Positions 17,507 through 25,132 of a stretch of DNA of 64,000 nt are shown in pieces. This DNA comes from CALRWV02 sp943371965. Its GTDB lineage: Bacteria > Bacteroidota > JABWAT01. Within the stretch, counting starts at the first letter, position 1. Each line of letters starts with the position of its first letter. The stretch lies in NCBI GenBank assembly GCA_943371965.1, contig CALRWV020000003.1:62001-126000 (forward strand). Reading direction: 5' to 3'. A program made the position numbers and the translations under genes. The notes under the pieces are model-generated. The model made no database searches and was not told the DNA's origin. It saw only the letters and a program-made list of their open reading frames with translations.

Positions 17507-17651
17507 TGACTCTTCCTATCGCAAAAACACAAATACCAAATGCTGCAAAAGTTAATTCACGTCCCATATCATTATCAACAATTCCGACCAAAAGTGCGTA
17601 GGCACAGTCAACAAGTCCGAAAAGCTGTAAAAGTCTGCCGAAAATTCGCAT
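17484..17651 (-). CDS. small two-helix membrane protein (55 residues)
   Basis: A short reading frame starts with ATG four bases after the glutaredoxin stop and runs to TAA at 17484, overlapping the rlmB start by 23 bases. It encodes MRIFGRLLQLFGLVDCAYAL followed by LVGIVDNDMGRELTF and AAFGICVFAIGRVIESRFSK. Two hydrophobic segments (about residues 7-24 and 34-47) predict a small inner-membrane protein with two helices. Tight packing between two real genes on the same strand and the good hydrophobic pattern argue that it is expressed. I do not recognise the family and cannot assign a role. Confidence 0.6.
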   Translation of the reverse strand: MRIFGRLLQLFGLVDCAYALLVGIVDNDMGRELTFAAFGICVFAIGRVIESRFSK

Positions 17652-17655
17652 ATAA

Positions 17656-17892
17656 TTATATTGTTAGGTTTTTTCTGAGTTCAGGTTCTGAAACAATGCC
17701 CGAAAGAACTTCTTTTCCATCAATAAAAACAACAGGAATTCGTTCCTTGAAATTCCCATAAAACTGATCTGTTTCTTTTATTTTAATTTCCTTCAGAACA
17801 AACGGAATTTCTTTTTGGAGTTTCAGCAGAATGTCTTTTGCTTTTTCGCACAGACTGCAGTGATGTGACGAATATAAATCAACAATGATCAT
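17656..17892 (-). CDS. glutaredoxin-like thiol-disulfide protein
   Basis: This 78-residue thioredoxin-fold protein has the redox motif C-S-L-C in SSHHCSLCEKAKDIL, the cis-Pro segment RIPVVFIDG and the GIVSEPEL helix. It is of the short 'glutaredoxin family protein' type (DUF836-like). Such proteins reduce small disulfides or pass electrons to partner enzymes. ATG 17892 is chosen because it overlaps the lgt stop (ATGA) and places the first strand (MIIVDLYSS) at the N-terminus. The longer open frame upstream is lgt coding sequence in another frame. Confidence 0.85.
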   Translation of the reverse strand: MIIVDLYSSHHCSLCEKAKDILLKLQKEIPFVLKEIKIKETDQFYGNFKERIPVVFIDGKEVLSGIVSEPELRKNLTI

Positions 17893-18782
17893 GACAGTTT
17901 TGATTTGTAACGGCTGTAAATGACAGCCGAAGCAATAACCGATGAAACCATAAAAACAATACTCAACCACTGTGCCTGTGACAATCCATAAGCTAAAACG
18001 TGATTAATTCGCCAGAATTCAACGATCAGACGTGAAAATCCGGCAAGGGAAAGATAAAGGAAAAAAAGCAATCCGGGAATTTTAATTTTCCGTGCGGCCC
18101 ACATCAGAAAGCCAAAAATGATAACAGAATAAATGGTTTCATAAACCGGAGTTGGATGAAGTTTTACGGTTTCATCAAATTTATTGACTTTGTATCCCAT
18201 GTAATCAATTCTGGAAAATTGGGTTCTGAGAGAATCGTATTTTAATTCAGCGGCTTCTTCTGTATTCACCTGAAAATATTCTCTTAAAGCTGAAGTTGGT
18301 TTTACAATTGCGTTATCATACACAAATCCCCATTGCTGTCCTTCAACCGGGCGACCAAAATCACCATCACCTGCAAGCTGACAACCGATTCTACCAATTC
18401 CGTAGGCAAGTATCAAAGAGGGAGCCAGAGCATCAACAAAATCACCCAAATTGAGTTTGTATTTTTTAACCGCCAACAGAGAAAGTGTAATTCCGGCAAC
18501 GACCAATCCGCCATAAAATGTCAGCCCGGAAAGTGAAAGTAGATAGTCTTTCGGATTTAAAAGAAAGTCACTCCAGTTTTCGAAAATATGAAACAGTTTC
18601 GAACCCAAAATTCCGGTAATGGCTGCAACAATAATGAGGTCACTCATCATGTCACTCCGCATTTTTTTCCGGTTGAGTTCCTTTACAGCAAAATAATTTG
18701 CAGTGATGAATGCCAACGCCATCATCAGCCCAAAACTGTTGATTGATATTCCGTGTCCAAAATCCCAAATAACTGGATACAT
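17889..18782 (-). CDS. lgt: prolipoprotein diacylglyceryl transferase
   Basis: Lgt is an inner-membrane enzyme that moves diacylglycerol from phosphatidylglycerol to the lipobox Cys of lipoproteins. This 297-residue copy has several membrane segments, the N-terminal HGISINSFGLMMALAF, the YGGL segment and the signature GRIGCQLAGDGDFGRP near residues 137-152, in the GDGDFG form often seen outside Proteobacteria. The periplasmic loop around residues 165-205 is long and charged. Several lipoproteins in this window (10607, 23955, 37580) would be its substrates. A palindrome at 18805-18834 separates it from hisS. Confidence 0.93.
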   Translation of the reverse strand: MYPVIWDFGHGISINSFGLMMALAFITANYFAVKELNRKKMRSDMMSDLIIVAAITGILGSKLFHIFENWSDFLLNPKDYLLSLSGLTFYGGLVVAGITLSLLAVKKYKLNLGDFVDALAPSLILAYGIGRIGCQLAGDGDFGRPVEGQQWGFVYDNAIVKPTSALREYFQVNTEEAAELKYDSLRTQFSRIDYMGYKVNKFDETVKLHPTPVYETIYSVIIFGFLMWAARKIKIPGLLFFLYLSLAGFSRLIVEFWRINHVLAYGLSQAQWLSIVFMVSSVIASAVIYSRYKSKLS

Positions 18783-18804
18783 AGAGTTAAATTACCTTAT
18801 TAAG

Positions 18805-18834
18805 TCAGCCAGAGGCTGATCAGCCTCTGGCTGA
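18805..18834. terminator. perfect 30-bp palindrome between hisS and lgt
   Basis: The bases form an exact palindrome, with half-site TCAGCCAGAGGCTGA repeated in reverse complement. RNA from either strand would fold into a 13-bp stem. It lies just after the hisS stop on the minus strand, consistent with a terminator, but no long T-tract follows. Confidence 0.55.
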
Positions 18835-18843
18835 AATGAATAA

Positions 18844-20103
18844 TTACGAATTTAGAAACCGAACAAAATTTTCAAATTTTACTTCTTCCTGATTTCCGGT
18901 TGCCATGTGTTTGATTTTGGCTGATTTCGCTGAAATTTCATTGTCACCGATAACAACTGAATATTCTGCGTTAAGGCGGTCTGCTTCACGCATCTGTGCC
19001 TTCAATGAACGGCCCAACAATTCGACTTCAACTGAAATTCCTTTTAAACGGAGTTCAGAAATTACGGGTAAAATTTCCTGAATGTGGGTTTCAGAAAATC
19101 CGGCAACAAATAATTTAGGTGAAATTGGTTGAATATTTTCAAACAGTTTCTGTTCATCCATGATAATGATCAACCGTTCAATACCAACAGCAAATCCTAC
19201 TGCAGGAATTTTATTTCCACCCAATTGTTCAATCAGCAAATCATACCGTCCGGCACCACCAACTGAGTTTTGGCTTCCCAAATCATTTGAAACCACTTCA
19301 AATGCAGTCTTGGTGTAATAATCCAAACCGCGAACCAGCATCGGATCAATTTCAAATGGAATATTCAGTTTTGTCAGGGTTGAAAGAACAGTATCAAAAT
19401 GTTTTTGACAGGCTTCATCCAAATTATCAACCATCATCGGAGCACCTGCAATTTTTTCGTGGCAATCTGGATTCTTGCAATCCAGAATCCGCATTGGATT
19501 GGTTTCAAATCTGTTTTGACAGGTTGAGCACAATTCTGCCAGTTTCGGACGGAGAAAATCTTTCAGTTTTTCCTTGTAGGCAGGTCGGCAATTTTCATCA
19601 CCAACCGAATTTATTTTCAGACTCAGATTTTTCAAACCGAGAGCTTTGAACAAAGACATAACAAGTTGAATGATTTCAACATCTGCAAGTGGAGATGGGC
19701 TACCAACAAGTTCAGCACCCCATTGATGAAACTGTCTCAATCGGCCTTTCTGAACATTTTCTGCACGGAACATGGCTCCGACATAGTACATTTTCTGAAC
19801 GCCGCCATCCATATTCAGATTGTGCTGAATGAAGGAACGCATTACAGAAGCAGTCATTTCAGGACGCAAAGTAAGGGAATTATCACTGCGGTCAGTAAAT
19901 GTGTACATTTCTTTGGAAACAACATCGGTCAATTCACCGATTCCGCGTTTGAAAAGAGCTGTGTTTTCAAAAATTGGGGTTCTGATTTCTTTGAAACCAA
20001 ACGCCCTGCAAACTTCATCGATTTTATTTTCGATAAACTGCCATTTATAGGAATCAGCAGGAAGCAAATCCTGTGTTCCTTTTATACTTTTTATTTTTTC
20101 CAT
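18844..20103 (-). CDS. hisS: histidyl-tRNA synthetase
   Basis: This 419-residue class II synthetase charges tRNA-His. It starts with the typical IKGTQDLLP. Motif 2 is in the region MYYVGAMFRAENVQKGRLRQF, split as MYYVGAMFRAE and GRLRQFHQ. The two histidine-specific boxes are LVRGLDYYTKTAFEV and GGAGRYDLL followed by VGFAVGIERL (motif 3). The anticodon-binding domain fills the last 90 residues. The length matches the family. It starts nine bases after the ptsN-like stop, so the two genes share a transcript. Confidence 0.96.
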   Translation of the reverse strand: MEKIKSIKGTQDLLPADSYKWQFIENKIDEVCRAFGFKEIRTPIFENTALFKRGIGELTDVVSKEMYTFTDRSDNSLTLRPEMTASVMRSFIQHNLNMDGGVQKMYYVGAMFRAENVQKGRLRQFHQWGAELVGSPSPLADVEIIQLVMSLFKALGLKNLSLKINSVGDENCRPAYKEKLKDFLRPKLAELCSTCQNRFETNPMRILDCKNPDCHEKIAGAPMMVDNLDEACQKHFDTVLSTLTKLNIPFEIDPMLVRGLDYYTKTAFEVVSNDLGSQNSVGGAGRYDLLIEQLGGNKIPAVGFAVGIERLIIIMDEQKLFENIQPISPKLFVAGFSETHIQEILPVISELRLKGISVEVELLGRSLKAQMREADRLNAEYSVVIGDNEISAKSAKIKHMATGNQEEVKFENFVRFLNS

Positions 20104-20112
20104 GAGATGTAA

Positions 20113-20583
20113 TTAAATTTCAGGATATTGTTCTTCTTCGGTTTTAAAAATAGCAGCAATTTCAGCAGCACTTTGGGAAGCTAACAGATGCTGACGGAAT
20201 TCGTCTTTATTCATTAACCTGGAAATTCTGGAAAGCAATTTTATGTGGGGATTTACCATGGTGTCTTTGGCAGCCAAAAGAAAAATCAGTCTTACCGGCT
20301 CACCATCCATGGATTCAAATTCCAAAGGATTTTTCAAGAGCGCAAATGCTCCCATAATATCATTTACACCCGGCGTTTTTCCGTGGGGAATTGCAAAACC
20401 TTTCCCAACTCCTGTTGACATGATTTTTTCACGTTCGAAAACACTGCTTCTGAGTTTTTCAAGATTTACAACAGCAGGATTTTGTTTCAGCAGATTTATG
20501 AGTGAATTGATGGCTTCATCTTTTGTCTCAGCAACCAGATTATGGATGATATATTCTTCTTTTAAAATGTCAGAAACTTTCAT
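20113..20583 (-). CDS. PTS EIIA domain protein of the fructose/PtsN type
   Basis: This 156-residue stand-alone EIIA domain accepts phosphate on the His in FAIPHGKTPGV (about H70). The stretch MSTGVGKGFAIPHGK and the later NPHIKLLSRISRL are typical of PtsN/fructose-type EIIA. No EIIB or EIIC gene is nearby, so a regulatory nitrogen-PTS-like role is more likely than sugar uptake; that is inference. TATTTTCG lies upstream, close to the local -7 promoter box. The gene is transcribed before hisS. Confidence 0.88.
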   Translation of the reverse strand: MKVSDILKEEYIIHNLVAETKDEAINSLINLLKQNPAVVNLEKLRSSVFEREKIMSTGVGKGFAIPHGKTPGVNDIMGAFALLKNPLEFESMDGEPVRLIFLLAAKDTMVNPHIKLLSRISRLMNKDEFRQHLLASQSAAEIAAIFKTEEEQYPEI

Positions 20584-20852
20584 AAACCTGCAGCCCGATG
20601 TATTTATTTATTCCGAAAAAGGACAACGAAAATAGAGTTGGATGTCTGTAAAATCAAGCAAATTAGGTTTCTTTGGGCTGATAATCCAAAATATAATGTT
20701 TTTTCAGTTTCCAGATTAAGTCACATTGGATTCATTAATCTGATTTCATGTCCGCATTTTATACTAAACTTGGCAAAATTTTTGACAAAAATAAAAAATT
20801 ACCAATTGACTGATTGATTACAAAAAGTAATAACTCTATATTTGAGAAATTA

Positions 20853-21641
20853 ATGATTACAATGAATCCATTTTTAAAATTTCGGCTCAGTTTCTATTTG
20901 AAAACTGCTTCCATTACATTGGGTATTATCTTATTAATAACCATTATTGCCAATTGGATTGTCATGCCTTTATATGTAAGTCAGCGTGACATATTAAAAG
21001 TCCCTGATTTTACTTCCCATAAACGCGAAGATGCTGTAAAACAAATTACTGAACTTGGTCTTCAACCCATAATCACTGTTGCTCCATTCGATCCTAAAAT
21101 TGAACCTGGAGTTGTTGTCGCACAAAATCCGCTATTTGGTACAGAAGTAAAAGTTGGGCGGCGTATTTATCTTTCTGTTACCGGGACAGAAGCTTTAAAG
21201 ACAACAGTTCCTGATTTGGTTGGAAAATCTGAACGGGAAGCAGTTATAATGCTTGACCGTTTCAGATTAAGAAAAGGGAGTATAATTTATGAAGAAAGCA
21301 CTGAATACCCTGAAAGCGTAGTCATGAGTCAGACGATTTCACCGGAAACGCGTGTTAAAGAAGGAACAATGATCACACTGGTTGTTTCTCGGGGTGGAGC
21401 CAAAGATCTGGTTGTAATTCCAAACCTTATTAATCTTTCATTGAATGAAGCTCAAAAAATGATTTTAAAACAGGGTTTGAGTACCGGAAAGATAAACGAA
21501 CAATTTTCAGAAGACATTTTACCCAATACTGTGGTTGACCAGTTTCCAAAAGCAGAGGAAAGAGTACCTCAGGGAAAACAGATTGATTTATGGGTAATAA
21601 AACGGGGAAAACCAGGCACAGAAAAAACCAATCCAAAATGA
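20853..21641 (+). CDS. membrane-anchored PASTA-repeat protein without a kinase domain
   Basis: A 262-residue protein with one N-terminal membrane helix (about residues 16-38, SITLGIILLITIIANWIVM) and three PASTA repeats facing the periplasm (about 48-110, 115-178, 186-249), starting VPDFTSHKREDA, VPDLVGKSEREA and IPNLINLSLNEA. PASTA repeats bind peptidoglycan fragments or beta-lactam-like ligands, usually as part of Ser/Thr kinases or penicillin-binding proteins. Here neither domain is attached. ATG 20853 is preferred to the in-frame TTG at 20814; ATG 20862 is also possible. TATATTTG ends only eight bases before ATG 20853. The rpe start lies six bases after its stop. Confidence 0.85.
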   Translation: MITMNPFLKFRLSFYLKTASITLGIILLITIIANWIVMPLYVSQRDILKVPDFTSHKREDAVKQITELGLQPIITVAPFDPKIEPGVVVAQNPLFGTEVKVGRRIYLSVTGTEALKTTVPDLVGKSEREAVIMLDRFRLRKGSIIYEESTEYPESVVMSQTISPETRVKEGTMITLVVSRGGAKDLVVIPNLINLSLNEAQKMILKQGLSTGKINEQFSEDILPNTVVDQFPKAEERVPQGKQIDLWVIKRGKPGTEKTNPK

Positions 21642-21647
21642 GGAAAC

Positions 21648-22301
21648 ATGGTAAAAATTGCACCTTCCATTTTATCTGCTGATTTCACAAGACTAAAGGA
21701 ACAGATTCAATCCTGTGAAAAAGGTCACGCACATTGGATTCATTGTGATGTGATGGATGGTCATTTTGTACCCAATTTAACTTTTGGGCCTTTCATTGTA
21801 GAAGCTGCAAAAAAATGCACATCGCTTCCTTTGGATGTCCATTTGATGATCGAAAATCCTGATTTTTTTATTCCTGATTTTATAAAAGCCGGTGCAAATT
21901 ATGTAACCGTTCATCAGGAAATTGTGTCGCATTTGCACAGATCCGTCAGTTTAATCCGTTCATTGGGTGCAAAACCCGGCGTTTCGATAAATCCGGCAAC
22001 TCCACTTTCAACTCTGGAAGAAATTCTTCCTTTTATTGATCTGGTATTGATCATGTCTGTAAATCCTGGTTTTGGTGGACAATCTTTTATTTCACAATCT
22101 CTGAGTAAAATTTCACGTTTAAGGGAAATGGCGAAAACAGTAAATCCAAATTTAATTATTGAAGTTGATGGCGGAGTTTCCGTTTCAACCATTCAATCCA
22201 TTGTAGATGCAGGTGCAGATGTGTTGGTTGCAGGGTCGGCGGTTTTCAAATTTGAAAATCCTGCAGACGGGGTTAGATCACTTATAGAAGCAGTCAGATG
22301 A
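21648..22301 (+). CDS. rpe: ribulose-phosphate 3-epimerase
   Basis: This 217-residue TIM-barrel enzyme interconverts ribulose 5-phosphate and xylulose 5-phosphate in the pentose phosphate pathway. The N-terminal APSILSADF, the metal-binding HCDVMDGHFVPNLTFGP, the VHLMI strand, MSVNPGFGGQ and EVDGGV are all intact, and the length matches the family. A GAGGAAAC ribosome site lies at the end of the PASTA gene. Confidence 0.96.
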   Translation: MVKIAPSILSADFTRLKEQIQSCEKGHAHWIHCDVMDGHFVPNLTFGPFIVEAAKKCTSLPLDVHLMIENPDFFIPDFIKAGANYVTVHQEIVSHLHRSVSLIRSLGAKPGVSINPATPLSTLEEILPFIDLVLIMSVNPGFGGQSFISQSLSKISRLREMAKTVNPNLIIEVDGGVSVSTIQSIVDAGADVLVAGSAVFKFENPADGVRSLIEAVR

Positions 22302-22389
22302 ATAATTCATTTGAGGACTGCCTGTAATTATTTCTGATTGAAACTATAATTTCAATTCAGGTGCAATCAAAAGGATAACTGGAACCAAT

Positions 22390-23751
22390 ATGGCAAAAAG
22401 TAAAATTCTATTCGTAGATGATGATCCAAATCTGCTGACACTTTTATCCCACACTTTTGAAAGAGCAGGGTATCTGACAAAAACGGTTCAGAATTCAGCC
22501 AATTTGATGGATGATATCAGTTCTTTCTATCCTCATGTAATTTGTCTTGATATTTCAATGCCGGGAAAAGATGGAATTGAAGTTTTGAAGGAAATCAGAG
22601 CGGATTTTCCTAACATTCCGGTTATTATGGTAACAGCTTTGGCGATGATTGAACCTGCAATAGAATGTTTAAGAGCAGGAGCTTTTCATTATATCAGAAA
22701 ACCGATCAACAGGGAAGAACTGACAGCAGCAATTGAACAGGCGTTGGAAGTCAAACAATTGAAACAGGAAATCAGCCTGATCAAAAAACAGGTACAGACA
22801 GATTTCAACCTGACAAGTTTAATTGGAAATTCACCGGCATTTGATAAACTGAGAAGTCAGCTTGAAAAATTATCCAAAGTACCTGAAGCTCCCGTTTTGA
22901 TTACCGGCGAAACCGGAACCGGAAAAAGTTATCTCGCCAGAATTCTTCACTCCATAACACCTGAGACTTCTCGCAATTCTTTTGTTGAAGTCAACTCGGG
23001 CGCAATTCCTTCCACTATTTTCGAATCTGAACTTTTTGGTTACATGAAAGGTGCTTTTACCGATGCCAAAAAAGACAAAATAGGATTGGTGGAAGAAGCA
23101 CAGGATGGTACTTTGTTTCTGGATGAAATTGATTCCGTTCCGATTGCCACACAATCTAAACTGCTATCGTTTCTTGAATCAAAAAAGACTCGCAGAATCG
23201 GTGGAATAAAAGATATTTCAGTTAATTCAAGGGTTATTGTCGCCACCAATGCAAACCTTCCAAAATTGTGCAAAGAAGGAACTTTCCGTGAAGATTTGTA
23301 TTACCGGATTAACGTAATCAATCTTCACATGCCGGCATTGCGTGAAGTTCCAAATGATATTCCATTGATTGCAAAATCCATTCTGATTGATGCTGCTAAA
23401 AAGTTTTCAAAAGGGGAAGTTGAACTTTCAGAAGCGGCATCAAAAAAATTGAAGGAGTATGGATTTCCGGGAAATGTCCGTGAATTACGGAATGTTCTTG
23501 AACGTGCTCTTATTTTCTGCAATGATAATCTTATTTTACCTGATGATATTCAGATTACCATGGATGGAAAAACAAATACCAATTCATCAAACCTGTTTGG
23601 TATCGGTCAGATTCTTGATCTTGAAGGACTGGAAAAAGAATACATTGCTTTTATTCTGAATTCACATGCACAATCTTACCAGGAAGCTGCCGCTACCTTG
23701 AATATTTCTGCGAAGAATTTGTGGGAAAAAAGAAAGAAGTACGGGTTGTAG
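22390..23751 (+). CDS. sigma-54-dependent NtrC-family response regulator
   Basis: This 453-residue regulator has a receiver domain (residues 5-120; phosphoacceptor D54 in VICLDISMPGKDG), an AAA+ domain (Walker A GETGTGKS about 173-180, Walker B DGTLFLDEID) and a C-terminal Fis-type helix-turn-helix (SYQEAAATLNISAKNLWEKR). The sigma-54-contacting loop reads GAFTDA (about residues 221-226) instead of the common GAFTGA; this variant occurs in other regulators. It should activate sigma-54 promoters after phosphorylation. No partner histidine kinase is adjacent. A strong terminator follows at 23778. Confidence 0.93.
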   Translation: MAKSKILFVDDDPNLLTLLSHTFERAGYLTKTVQNSANLMDDISSFYPHVICLDISMPGKDGIEVLKEIRADFPNIPVIMVTALAMIEPAIECLRAGAFHYIRKPINREELTAAIEQALEVKQLKQEISLIKKQVQTDFNLTSLIGNSPAFDKLRSQLEKLSKVPEAPVLITGETGTGKSYLARILHSITPETSRNSFVEVNSGAIPSTIFESELFGYMKGAFTDAKKDKIGLVEEAQDGTLFLDEIDSVPIATQSKLLSFLESKKTRRIGGIKDISVNSRVIVATNANLPKLCKEGTFREDLYYRINVINLHMPALREVPNDIPLIAKSILIDAAKKFSKGEVELSEAASKKLKEYGFPGNVRELRNVLERALIFCNDNLILPDDIQITMDGKTNTNSSNLFGIGQILDLEGLEKEYIAFILNSHAQSYQEAAATLNISAKNLWEKRKKYGL

Positions 23752-23777
23752 GGAGCGGGTTTTTGGGAAATATTCAA

Positions 23778-23810
23778 AACAAAAAACGGGCGAAAGCCCG
23801 TTTTTTGTTT
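23778..23810 (+). terminator. intrinsic terminator
   Basis: ACGGGC-GAAA-GCCCGT forms a tight stem with a tetraloop, followed by TTTTTTGTTT and preceded by a matching A-run. It lies about 30 bases after the NtrC-type gene. The A/T flanks make it work on both strands. Confidence 0.9.
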
Positions 23811-23954
23811 ACTGGGCTGTGTAATTCAAAATTAATAAAACACTCTTAACTCTTTAACCTAAAAATTCCGACATTAGCACAAATCCCAAAATTGAGTTGA
23901 AACCGTGAAGTTGGAATCTTGGGATCCCAGTTTATTTAACTAATTCTTTATTTT

Positions 23955-25115
23955 ATGACCAAATATATTTCTGTATTCTCTTTTTTCTTGTTTCTGTTCC
24001 TAACAGGAACAACCTGCAAAGAACCCTCACCCACACAAAACTGTACCGAAAACTGCGGTGAAGACCCTGTTGACACCACCAATCACACGTTTACCTGGCA
24101 ACTCGATACCATTGGTGCTGAAGGAGGCATTGTTGAAGATGTTGCCATTATTGATGAGAACAATATTTGGGCTGTGGGCGAGTTTTACAAAGTACCTTGG
24201 GGAGATGAACTGTTCAATTTTGCTCATTTTGATGGTTCAAAATGGGTACTGGTTAAAAATAAATTCAAGTTTAAAGATATATATCCTGAATCATCGAGTA
24301 ATGACAGTATTCTGACCAGAGGAACAGCGATTGCCAATATTGGAAACAATGAGTTGATTGGAACTGCAAATGCTATTTATAAATTTGGATCAAATCAAAA
24401 ATGGGATTTTATCAGGCAAGGTAACCTGCCAATTCAAAGTAACGCAGAATCCATCTGGGGAACTTCTGCTGACAATATCTATTTTGGTGGTACTAACCAG
24501 AATCTGGCAAGATGGGACGGAAGCAGTTTTCAGAAAATCAACACCCCGCCGGTCAATTCGCCTTCAACGAAAACATTTCATTCCATTACCGGTACTTCTG
24601 ATGGATCAAAAATCTGGGCGAATGTAATGAGCGGTGACAGTGAGTCGAGAATTATATCCGTTTTGTTTGAAGGAAACAGTACTTCAACTTCCTGGACACA
24701 AGTGTATTCCGGTGTTCAGCTTAATTTCATACCGGATGATGCAGATACAGAACTGAAAAGTTATATAAGTGACATGTGGGCTGCTGATGACAACTATTTG
24801 TACATTCTAACCTCATTCGGAATTTACAAGTATGACCATCTACAAAAAAAGTCAGTGAAATATTGGCGGAACAAAAATGAACCGGTTTGGGGTGCACTTG
24901 TATTGGCTGGAGTTGCAGGAAATGATATGGTATTTACCGGTCATGGAGGGTTGATTTACTATTTTAACGGTGCAGAGATAAAAAAAGTATACTCCGGTTT
25001 GGAAAATGTCCCTGGTTTATTCGAATCAATCCGATATAAAAGTAATTTGATTGTAGCCGTTGGCAGGGGAGTTAGACAGCAGCCGCTTGTTCTCAGAGGT
25101 AAAGTTCTCAACTAA
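23955..25115 (+). CDS. lipoprotein with a beta-propeller-like repeat domain
   Basis: A 386-residue exported protein. The N-terminus (MTKYISVFSFFLFLFLTGTTC) looks like a lipoprotein signal, and more Cys residues follow (NCTENCGED). The body contains repeated beta-rich blocks with 'IWAVGEF', 'IWGTSADNIYFGG' and 'NYLYILTSFGIYKY', the pattern of propeller-type proteins seen in Ignavibacteria-like genomes. No catalytic motif is seen; a binding or surface-display role is possible. It lies 17 bases before the broken metallopeptidase gene and probably shares its promoter. Confidence 0.6.
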   Translation: MTKYISVFSFFLFLFLTGTTCKEPSPTQNCTENCGEDPVDTTNHTFTWQLDTIGAEGGIVEDVAIIDENNIWAVGEFYKVPWGDELFNFAHFDGSKWVLVKNKFKFKDIYPESSSNDSILTRGTAIANIGNNELIGTANAIYKFGSNQKWDFIRQGNLPIQSNAESIWGTSADNIYFGGTNQNLARWDGSSFQKINTPPVNSPSTKTFHSITGTSDGSKIWANVMSGDSESRIISVLFEGNSTSTSWTQVYSGVQLNFIPDDADTELKSYISDMWAADDNYLYILTSFGIYKYDHLQKKSVKYWRNKNEPVWGALVLAGVAGNDMVFTGHGGLIYYFNGAEIKKVYSGLENVPGLFESIRYKSNLIVAVGRGVRQQPLVLRGKVLN

Positions 25116-25132
25116 AAAGAAAGGTTAATAAA

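Noticed and set aside
19666..20112. 148-residue plus-strand reading frame inside hisS
   Set aside because: It is antisense to motif-rich histidyl-tRNA synthetase codons and has no family resemblance.
23040..23080. defective sigma-54 regulator because GAFTGA reads GAFTDA
   Set aside because: GAFTDA is found in other intact regulators of this family, and all other AAA+ motifs here are normal.
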